NCBI RefSeq assembly: GCF_024158745.1
Contig: NZ_JAMZAW010000008.1
Span: 124,001-188,000 of the forward strand
DNA: 64,000 nt
Direction: 5' to 3'
Origin: Paenibacillus tyrphae
Lineage (GTDB): Bacteria; Bacillota; Bacilli; Paenibacillales; NBRC-103111
Shown: in pieces, positions 51,771 through 60,000 of the stretch
Layout: each line of letters starts with the position of its first letter
Position numbering within the stretch: position 1 is the stretch's first letter
Program-made: the position numbers and the translations under genes
The notes under the pieces: generated by a model
Database searches by the model: none
What the model was told of the DNA's origin: nothing
What the model saw: only the letters and a program-made list of their open reading frames with translations

Positions 51771-53330
51771 TCAGTTGCCCGGCTGATAGCTTTCGCTCCG
51801 GTTACGTCCCTCCTGCTTGGCCCGGTACAGCGCCTTGTCCGCCATGCCGACCAACTCGAGCGGCGAGAGCCCCGCATACGGAATGGACGAAGCGGCGCCG
51901 ACGCTGACGGTGACGTACTCGGATACCGACGATCCGATGTGCCGGATACGAAGCGCTTCCACTTCCCGGCGAATGCTCTCTGCCACGCTGGCGGCTTGCA
52001 GCCTTCCGCATGACGTCAGAATAACCACAAACTCCTCCCCGCCATAGCGTGCGGCGAGACCGTCCATACAGCCGACGACTCGCTGCAGAGCGCCTGCTAC
52101 CTGTTTCAGACAAGCGTCTCCGCCTTGATGACCGTACGTATCGTTGTACGCTTTAAAGCAATCGATGTCGAGCATAATGACGGATAGCGACTGCGAATAC
52201 ATCGCCGCTTTGGCCCAGGCTTCATCAAGAAATTCGTCGAACGCCCGGCGGTTGGCCACTCCCGTCAGCCCGTCGCGGCGCGACAGCTGCTCCAGCATGC
52301 GGTTGGCCTGCATCATGGTCTCTTCAGCCCGCTTCGACTCCGTCCTGTCGACAATAATCGCCAAATAGCCAAGCAAGCGGTCCCCCCGCTCCCTCACTTC
52401 GCTGAGCATCAAATGTACATGAAACCGCTCTCCGTCGTGCCGGACAAAGGTCCATTCCTGCTCGTGGCCTTTCCCTTCGGACAAGCCTGTCACGAACACC
52501 TCCAGATCTTCTACCGGTCGTCCTAACTGACGCTGAAGCTCCTGTTTTCTTAGTGCAAATTCCGCAGGGTCCACGATTGTGCCTGGAACCCGCCGTCCAA
52601 TGGCTTCCTCGGCGCGAATCCCGAACATCCGTTCCGCCCCCGGATTGAACACTTTAGCGATACCGGCCGGGTCCGTGAAAATAATCGCAACGCCCGTCGC
52701 CGAGCGAAAAATCGCCTCCTGCAGCGTAAACGACCTCCGATACTTGGCTTCGCTTTCCTCCAATTGATAGACGAGACGGTTGGCGTCGGTCAAATAGCGG
52801 ATCAGGTATGCGACAAACAGACCGCCGGACAAAATAATGGCGATAAAGTAAAGATTCACCTTCCAGCTCTGCCATCCGAGCAGGAAGAATAAGCTCGTGG
52901 TGATGACTCCAATGCCCGCCGCGATGGAAAGCAGCCATTTTTTCCAATAATCCGTAACATGCTTCGCAAGGATACCGCTGATCAAACCGAGAAGCACGGC
53001 GGTCGTGGCTGCCGTCAGGGAAGACGAATTCACGCCGAACATCCCGATCCGGCCGGCGGCGATGATCAAGCCCGTCACCGTCGAAGCGTAGATCCCTCCG
53101 AAATGCGCTGCCGCGATAATGGCGATCTGCCGGAAATCCAGAATGGTCGTCCCGTCGACCCTGACACTGAAGAACATCAGTAAAATGCCGAATAACCCGT
53201 GCGTCCCTCCGATAACGAGACGCAGCTTAACGGGCAGAAACGGCTTCCGTTCGTGGTTGCGCAGGAGGCGGCTTGACAAAAACATAAATGCAGTTAATAA
53301 TGCCAAATTAGCGATAAATAATTGAAACAT
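51771..53330 (-). CDS. Membrane diguanylate cyclase (5TMR-PAS-GGDEF)
   Basis: 519-residue probable c-di-GMP synthase. Residues ~1-185 form the five- or six-helix 5TMR_LYT sensor also found in LytS (GGTHGLFGILLMFFSVRVDGTTILDFRQIA is characteristic). A PAS domain spans about residues 200-330, followed by GGDEF with RDGLTGVANRRAFDEFL and the active site GGEEF at residues 430-434. The inhibitory I-site normally found just upstream (RxxD) reads GCMD, so product inhibition is probably weak. The start at 53330 follows a GAGGGGGG site. Divergent from topB. The 5TMR suggests sensing at the envelope. Confidence 0.92.
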   Translation of the reverse strand: MFQLFIANLALLTAFMFLSSRLLRNHERKPFLPVKLRLVIGGTHGLFGILLMFFSVRVDGTTILDFRQIAIIAAAHFGGIYASTVTGLIIAAGRIGMFGVNSSSLTAATTAVLLGLISGILAKHVTDYWKKWLLSIAAGIGVITTSLFFLLGWQSWKVNLYFIAIILSGGLFVAYLIRYLTDANRLVYQLEESEAKYRRSFTLQEAIFRSATGVAIIFTDPAGIAKVFNPGAERMFGIRAEEAIGRRVPGTIVDPAEFALRKQELQRQLGRPVEDLEVFVTGLSEGKGHEQEWTFVRHDGERFHVHLMLSEVRERGDRLLGYLAIIVDRTESKRAEETMMQANRMLEQLSRRDGLTGVANRRAFDEFLDEAWAKAAMYSQSLSVIMLDIDCFKAYNDTYGHQGGDACLKQVAGALQRVVGCMDGLAARYGGEEFVVILTSCGRLQAASVAESIRREVEALRIRHIGSSVSEYVTVSVGAASSIPYAGLSPLELVGMADKALYRAKQEGRNRSESYQPGN

Positions 53331-53450
53331 AGGCCGCACCCCCCTCTTTCTCTCTGTGCTGTCGATCATAGCAGACACGTATTAAAAAAGTGTTAGGACT
53401 ATCGTACTATTGTGTTAAGAATAATCGAACCCCGTGGAAAGGAGTCTGAC

Positions 53451-55601
53451 ATGAAATCACTCGTATTGGCGGAAAAGCCGAGCGTTGCCAAGGAAATCGC
53501 ACGCGTCCTGGGCTGCCATCAGAAGCATAAGCATTATATGGAGGGCCCCGGTTATGTGGTGACTTGGGCATTGGGGCATTTGGTCACGCTGGCCGAGCCC
53601 GAAGAATACGATCCGAAGTTCAAAAACTGGAATTTAGACGATTTGCCTTTGCTGCCCTCGCGGATGAAGCTGAAAATCATTCGCGAAACGACACCGCAAT
53701 ATAAGGCGATTGCGCAGCTTGCTAAGCGCGGTGATCTGGAGCAGCTCATCATTGCAACCGATGCCGGACGCGAGGGCGAGCTGGTCGCCCGCTGGATTAT
53801 GGAAATGATTCATTGGAAAAAACCGTTCAAGCGGCTCTGGATTTCCTCGCAAACGGACAAGGCGATCCGCGACGGCTTCGCCTCGCTGAAGCCGGGACCG
53901 TCTTACGACCCACTTTACCGATCCGCCGTTTGCCGGGCGGAAGCGGATTGGCTGATCGGTCTTAACATTACGCGCGCCTTGACCTGTAAGCATAACGCCC
54001 AGTTGGCGGCCGGACGCGTGCAGACGCCGACGCTGGCGGCGATGATGGACCGCGAACTCGAGATCAAAGCGTTCCAGGCGAAGGACTACTGGATGCTGCG
54101 GGCGCAGTTCGGCTCGTTTCAGGCGGTTTGGCGGAGCCAGGCGCATCCGGACGGACGCCTGTTCGATAAAGCCGCAGCCGACGCGCTGCTCGAACGCTTG
54201 AATAAGGTGCGCTCGGCTAAGGTTGCGCAGCTTAAAGTCACCGAGAAGAGCGAGCCCCATCCGCTCGCCTACGACTTGACCGAGCTGCAGCGCGATGCCA
54301 ACAAGCGCCACGGCTTCACCGCGAAGCAGACGTCAAACGTGCTTCAGCGGCTGTATGAGCAGCACAAGCTCGTCACGTATCCGCGCACCGATTCGCGGTA
54401 CTTGTCCTCGGACATGGTCTCTACGCTTCCCGACCGGCTGAAGGCGTTGAACGTCCAGCCTTATGCGGCTTGGATCAAGCCGCTGCTTGCGAAGCCGCTT
54501 CCGGTCTCCAAGCGCGTCGTCGACGACAGCAAAGTATCGGACCACCATGCGATCATTCCGACGGACGAACGCCCGCAGCTGCACAATCTGACGGCCGAGG
54601 AGCGCAAGCTGTACGACCTGATCGTGCGCCGATTTATCGCCTTGTTCTCTCCGGCGTTCCGCTATGACGAGACGTCGGTGACGCTGGAGGTCGGAGGAGA
54701 GCATTTCCACACCAAAGGGCGCATCGTGAAAGAAGCGGGCTGGAAGGCGCTATATGAGGCGGGCGTATCAGCCGGAGCGGACGATGACGACGATACCACC
54801 GAAGACGAACCGGCCTCCCGGCAAACGCTGCCCCCGCTTCAGCCCGGGATGGAACTGAAGGAGTTCAGGCTCAGCCAGCACAAGCAGACGACCAAGCCGC
54901 CGGGCCGTTACACCGAGGCGGCGCTGCTCGCGGTCATGGAAAAGCATAACCTCGGCACGCCGGCGACCCGCGCCGATATTATCGAGAAGCTGCTGCAGAC
55001 CGATACGATCGAGCGCCGCATGAACACGCTCCAGCCGACCGGCAAAGGCGCCCAGTTGATCGAGCTCGTCGTGCCCGAGCTTCGCACGCCGGAGCTGACA
55101 GCCGCATGGGAGCAAGAACTGGAGCGCATCTCCAAAGGCAAAGGCGACGCCGGCAAGTTCATGGAGAGCATCCGCAAGCAAACTGAGGCCATTGTCCGGG
55201 AAGTTAAGGCAAGCGAAGCCGAATACAAGCCGCACAACCTGACCCATTCCCGCTGTCCCGAGTGCGGTAAGCCGCTGCAGGAGATCAAAAGCAAGCGCGG
55301 CAAACTGCTCGTGTGCAGCGACCGGGAATGCGCATATAAACGAGCTGCGGAGCCTGCGCTTTCGAACAAGCGTTGTCCGCAGTGCCATAAGCGGATGGAG
55401 ATCCATACGGGCAAAGCGGGCAAATACGCGCAGTGCCGTCCGTGCAACGTGATCGAGATGCTCGGCGAATCCGGCGGCGGCGGACGCGCGGCCAAGCGGC
55501 AGCAAACCCAGCTCGCCAAACAATACAGCGATAACGTTTCGCTCGGTTCCAGCCTAGAAGAAGCGCTGAAGGCCGCGATGGAGAAGCACAAAAAAGATTG
55601 A
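53451..55601 (+). CDS. topB: DNA topoisomerase III
   Basis: 716-residue type IA topoisomerase that closely follows the B. subtilis TopB pattern. The N-terminal Toprim domain is SLVLAEKPSVAKEIARVL with ATDAGREGELVARWI. The catalytic Tyr310 is in TYPRTDSRYLSSD, and LGTPATRADIIEKL and C-terminal zinc-ribbon-like cysteine pairs follow (CPECGKPL, CSDRECAY, CPQCHKRM). It decatenates replication and recombination intermediates. The start at 53451 has AAAGGAG upstream; an ATG-type start 13 codons earlier has none. It is distinct from the 797-residue paralogue at 5.7-8.1 kb. Confidence 0.96.
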   Translation: MKSLVLAEKPSVAKEIARVLGCHQKHKHYMEGPGYVVTWALGHLVTLAEPEEYDPKFKNWNLDDLPLLPSRMKLKIIRETTPQYKAIAQLAKRGDLEQLIIATDAGREGELVARWIMEMIHWKKPFKRLWISSQTDKAIRDGFASLKPGPSYDPLYRSAVCRAEADWLIGLNITRALTCKHNAQLAAGRVQTPTLAAMMDRELEIKAFQAKDYWMLRAQFGSFQAVWRSQAHPDGRLFDKAAADALLERLNKVRSAKVAQLKVTEKSEPHPLAYDLTELQRDANKRHGFTAKQTSNVLQRLYEQHKLVTYPRTDSRYLSSDMVSTLPDRLKALNVQPYAAWIKPLLAKPLPVSKRVVDDSKVSDHHAIIPTDERPQLHNLTAEERKLYDLIVRRFIALFSPAFRYDETSVTLEVGGEHFHTKGRIVKEAGWKALYEAGVSAGADDDDDTTEDEPASRQTLPPLQPGMELKEFRLSQHKQTTKPPGRYTEAALLAVMEKHNLGTPATRADIIEKLLQTDTIERRMNTLQPTGKGAQLIELVVPELRTPELTAAWEQELERISKGKGDAGKFMESIRKQTEAIVREVKASEAEYKPHNLTHSRCPECGKPLQEIKSKRGKLLVCSDRECAYKRAAEPALSNKRCPQCHKRMEIHTGKAGKYAQCRPCNVIEMLGESGGGGRAAKRQQTQLAKQYSDNVSLGSSLEEALKAAMEKHKKD

Positions 55602-55626
55602 AGCCAATTGCGGCTTCAATCTTTTT
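55591..55626. terminator. Bidirectional terminator after topB
   Basis: AAAAAGATTGAAGCC (55591-55605) pairs perfectly with GGCTTCAATCTTTTT (55612-55626). It includes the topB stop codon and the stop region of the converging small gene. Confidence 0.9.
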
Positions 55627-55936
55627 TTAGCGCATTTTTTTCCACCGTCGGCCGGACTTCCCGTTCATAATACGTTCGCAGCTGCGCTTTTTCCTGCTCC
55701 GTGAACTGGTACTCGCAGTCTCTTCCTTCGTCCTGCGGGACGATCTCGACGATATCGCCCCGGCGCGTACAGACGATGAGCGCTCCTAGTTCAACAATTC
55801 CTTCTGGCGCCTCGCTGCCCTCTTCCAACTCCAGATTTACTTCCACATCGATCCACTGCTCGCTGCGCACCTCCGCCCGGGAATGAAATCGCGCGAATCG
55901 CAGCTCCCGGATGTCCGGATTACCGTATTCGATCAT
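55616..55936 (-). CDS. Hypothetical acidic protein
   Basis: 106-residue soluble protein, unrecognised. It is acidic and seems to be mostly beta strand in the middle (QWIDVEVNLELEEG, GIVELGALIVCTRRGDIVEIVPQDEG), with a helical C-terminus (TEQEKAQLRTYYEREV). No signal, membrane segment or metal motif is visible. The start at 55936 has AAAGGG upstream, and the gene begins 7 bp after the epimerase stop, so the two are co-transcribed. Its end overlaps the shared terminator. Confidence 0.65.
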   Translation of the reverse strand: MIEYGNPDIRELRFARFHSRAEVRSEQWIDVEVNLELEEGSEAPEGIVELGALIVCTRRGDIVEIVPQDEGRDCEYQFTEQEKAQLRTYYEREVRPTVEKNALKKD

Positions 55937-55943
55937 CTCGCGT

Positions 55944-56846
55944 TCACCCTTTCTTGCCGGATCGCACCAGATTTTCCAGCGCATGTTCGATAACCGAATA
56001 TTTATAACGAAATCCGAGGTCGGTGACGACTTTCGGAAATACTTGTTGACCCTTCAACAAAAGCTCGGACATTTCGCCGAACAACGCTTTCAGCACAAAT
56101 GCCGGAACCGGAAACCAGTACGGCCTGCGAAGCGCCTTGGCCAAGCTGCGCCCGAACTGGTCGTTCGTCACCGGAATCGGCGCCGTCGCATTGACCGGAC
56201 CCTCGATCTCTTCGTGCTCGATGCAGAACTCAATCATCCGGCACAGGTCTTCGATATGAATCCACGACAGGATTTGACGTCCGCTGCCGACCCGTCCGCC
56301 GACACCGAGCTTAAACGGCAAGCTCATCTTCGGGAAGGCGCCGCCGTCGTTGCCGAGCACAAGTCCGATCCGCAGCAAAACGACGCGCGTATCGGGGATA
56401 TGCTCCGCTGCCATCTCCCATTGGTCGACGACGCCGGACAAAAAATCTTCTACGCGCAGCTCGCTTTCCTCCGTGAATGACTCGGTCTCCGACGTGCCGT
56501 AGATCGACATGCCGGACGCATTCACCAACACAGGCTTTTTCTCCAACTGTTCGATCAGGGCTTGGACGCGGTTAACCGCATCCAGACGCGATTCCAGAAT
56601 CCGCTTCTTGGCTTCCTCCGTCCAGCGCTGGTTGATCGTTTCCCCGGCCAGATTGACGATCGCGTCGACGCCCTCCAACGGTTTGATATTATTTTCCAGT
56701 TCATCCCAAGTCATATGGCGAATCAACGGATGATCCGAACGTCGCTTTTTCCGTGAAATGAGGATTACCGTATCTTTTCTTTGTAAAAACAACTGGGTCA
56801 AATGCTTGCCGACAAAGCCGGTCCCCCCTGTAATAGCGACCTTCAT
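55944..56846 (-). CDS. TIGR01777-type NAD(P)-dependent epimerase (SDR39U1/YfhF-like)
   Basis: 300-residue atypical extended SDR. Nucleotide binding is GGTGFVGKHL at the N-terminus. VNLAGETINQRWTEEAKKRILESRLDA is the family hallmark, followed by NASGMSIYG, and LRIGLVLGNDGGAFPKM and SWIHIEDLCRMIEF in the C-terminal half, then a DUF1731 tail (RRPYWFPVPAFVLKALFGEMSELLLKGQ). The typical YxxxK is not retained in the usual form, as in other members. The function is unknown. The start at 56846 follows GGAGG. The upstream in-frame extension to 56915 is not supported. Confidence 0.92.
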   Translation of the reverse strand: MKVAITGGTGFVGKHLTQLFLQRKDTVILISRKKRRSDHPLIRHMTWDELENNIKPLEGVDAIVNLAGETINQRWTEEAKKRILESRLDAVNRVQALIEQLEKKPVLVNASGMSIYGTSETESFTEESELRVEDFLSGVVDQWEMAAEHIPDTRVVLLRIGLVLGNDGGAFPKMSLPFKLGVGGRVGSGRQILSWIHIEDLCRMIEFCIEHEEIEGPVNATAPIPVTNDQFGRSLAKALRRPYWFPVPAFVLKALFGEMSELLLKGQQVFPKVVTDLGFRYKYSVIEHALENLVRSGKKG

Positions 56847-57003
56847 GAATGTTCCTCCGCTTACACTGATATCTTTTTGACATTCATTATATCGGAAATC
56901 GCTTCGCGAAGCCATGCTGCGCCGAAAATCTTTACTTCCCGTTCCGCTTCCGGTGCTGCAAACGCTGCCAGCTGGCTTCTTCTAATGGCGGATATTGGGA
57001 TTA

Positions 57004-60000
57004 ATGGTTGCTTCCACCCCTGTGAAAAAGTACAATGAAATGAAACAAAGCATTTTATCGGAGGGCATTCCATTGGCTTGGAACGTAAATGAAAAGTCGC
57101 TTGAGCCGATCGGCGAAAACGGCTTCACGATTCTTTACCGCGGCGAAGAGCTTCCTTCCGGCGAGACAAGGCTCGTTAAAATAGTAAAAGACGAATATTC
57201 CCAGCCTTCGCAACCCGACTGGCTGCATCAAGAATATAAAATCGGCAAGACCATTCCACTGGATGACATCCTCGTTCCTCGCGGGATGATCTCGGTCGGC
57301 AACGCTTCCGCGCTTGTCATGGAGCACACGGACGGTTCCCCTCTTTCTTCCCTGTTAACTCCGCAGCCTATGGAGCTCGGCCTTTTTTTGCAGTGGGCCA
57401 TTGCGGCGTCGGAACTGATCCGAAAGCTGCACCACTTGAAATTCGCCCACCTGGCCCTTTCGGCGTCTGCATTTTTTGTCGAATCCGATAGAAAAAAGAT
57501 GAAGCTTACCGATTTATATAACGTAACGCCGGTATCCGCACTGCCGGATTCCGCTGCGGAATCGCCTCATTACGAAGCGGAACGGCTGCTCTACGCATCG
57601 CCGGAGCAGACCGGCCGTATGAACCGCCGAACGGATACCCGGACGGATGTGTATGCGCTCGGCGTTTTGTTCTACCGGATGCTCACCGGAGTCTATCCGT
57701 TCGACAGCGAGGATGCCGGCGAGCTGGTGCATCAGCATATGGCGAAGCAGCCTGTCCCACCCGGCGAGCGGTCGTATGAGGTGCCGCAGCCCGTTTCCGG
57801 TATTGTCATGAAGTGTCTGGCCAAACATCCTGACGACCGGTATCAGAGCGCATTTGCGCTGCGGCGGGATTTGGAAAGCTGCTTGAAGCAGCTTCGGACG
57901 GAAGGCTACATCGACGAGTCCGCCGTTGACGGCGCAGAAATGTCGGACCAGTTCCGCGTCTCCGATGCGATCTACGGCCGTGAAGCGGAGCTGCTGCAGC
58001 TTCAGGACGCTTACGGGCGGGCATTGCTCGGTAACCTCGAAATCGTGCTCGTCTCCGGCTTGTCCGGGATCGGCAAGTCGTATTTGATCCATGAATTTCA
58101 AAAATCAGTGCAGAGCGGCGGCGGCTTGTTTGTAACCGGCAAGTTCGACCAATTCAAGCGCGATACGCCGTACCATGCGGTTCAGCAAGCGGGACGGCAA
58201 CTGCTGCAGCATTTACTCGCGCTTCCCGAGGAACGGTTCCAAGGGCTGAAGGAGCGAATTCTTGAGGCCGTCGTACCTAACGGACAGATCCTGGTAGAGA
58301 TGAATCCCGATGTTGAGCTGATTTTAGGCAAGCAGCCGCCGCTGTCCAAGCTTCCGCCTGTCGAAACGCATAACCGGTTTATTTTAACCTTGCAAAAATT
58401 TCTGTCCGTCGTTATGTCCCAAGAGCAGCCTCTGGTGATCTTCTTGGACGATCTGCAATGGGCCGACCCGTCTTCCGTCCAGATCATCGAGGACCTGGTG
58501 TTGGACTCGGGGCTTCAGTACGGACTGTTCGTAGGAGCTTACCGGGACCGGGAATTTAGCGAACCTCCCCCGCTGCAAGCGTTTTTGGACAAGATGGAGC
58601 GAAGCCAAATGCCGAACCGGATGCGAATCCGGCTCGAACCGCTTCATGAAGAGCACATCGAACGCATGCTGAACGATTCGCTCCAGCCGATCCGGCAACC
58701 GGTAAATGAATTGGCGGGGCTGATCATGGATAAAACGAAAGGCAATCCGTTCTTTACCAAACAGTTTTTCCGGACGCTGTACGATCATCAGCTGCTGCGC
58801 TTTAACTATGACGCCGATTACTGGGAATGGGACCACGACAAAATCGGCGAGCTGCACATTACCGACAACGTAGTGGATTTTATGATCAACAAAATCCGCC
58901 GTCTTTCCGGGCCTCTGCAGCAAGTATTGATGCATGCCGCCTGCGTCGGACACCATTTTGATACCGATACGTTGGCCCATGTGCTGGAGCGGCCTCCGGA
59001 CACGATCGTCCCTCTGCTGCAAGAAGCGGTTACCGATGGACTTCTGCTGCAGGCCGGTTTTGCACGTCACGTCCCGCCGGAAAAGCTCTCCTTCAAATTC
59101 ATGCACGACCGGGTCTATCAGGCAGTCTACTCGCTTGTCCCGAAGGAGCGAAAACAAGAGATTCATCTGCATATCGGCAGGCTGCTGCAAAAGCATTATC
59201 AAGGGGATGCGCAGGATGAGCGGTTGTTCGAAATGACGAATCAGCTCAATCTCGGCTCGGAGCTTATTTCGCTCCCCGAGGAAAAAGATCAATTGGCCCG
59301 TTTAAATGCGGCGGCATGCCGAAAAGCGAAGACCAATTCCGCTTATGACATCGCGCTGCGCTATGCAGCCCAAGGCATTGCATTGCTGGAGGAAGACTGC
59401 TGGGCGCGCCAGTACGAACTGACCTTTTCCCTGCAGCTGGATCAAGCCGAGCTGGAATACTTGTGCGGTCAGTTTGAAGAAGCGAAGCGTTCGTTTCAAA
59501 CGGTGCTGAAGCATGCGCGGACGAAGCTGGAAAAAGCGGAAGCCTGCAACCTGATGATGGTGCTGTTCACCAATATGGGTGAGCATGAAGAAGCGTTAAA
59601 GATCGGCTTGGAAGGATTGAAGCTGCTCGGTCTTCCGATCCGGCCGAATCCCGGCAAGCTGAGCATCGGGCGAGCGCTGGTGAAGGCACATCTGCTCGTA
59701 GGAACCCGGCATCCCCACGAGTTGCTCGATCTGCCGGTCATGACGGACCCGAACCATAAAGCGGTCATGCGGCTCATGGTAAATTTGACGCCTCCGGCTT
59801 ATTTTTTAAATTCGGAATTATACGTTTATCTTATGCTGCAAATGTTCAACTACTCGCTCGTTCACGGCCATTCGGAAGGCTCGGCTCTCGCCTGCTCGAC
59901 GTACGGGATCATTCTAAGCTCGCTGCTCGGACGACTGAAAACCGGCATGGAGTATGGCCGGCTTGGAGCGAAGCTCAGCGATTCGTTTAACGATTTGTCC

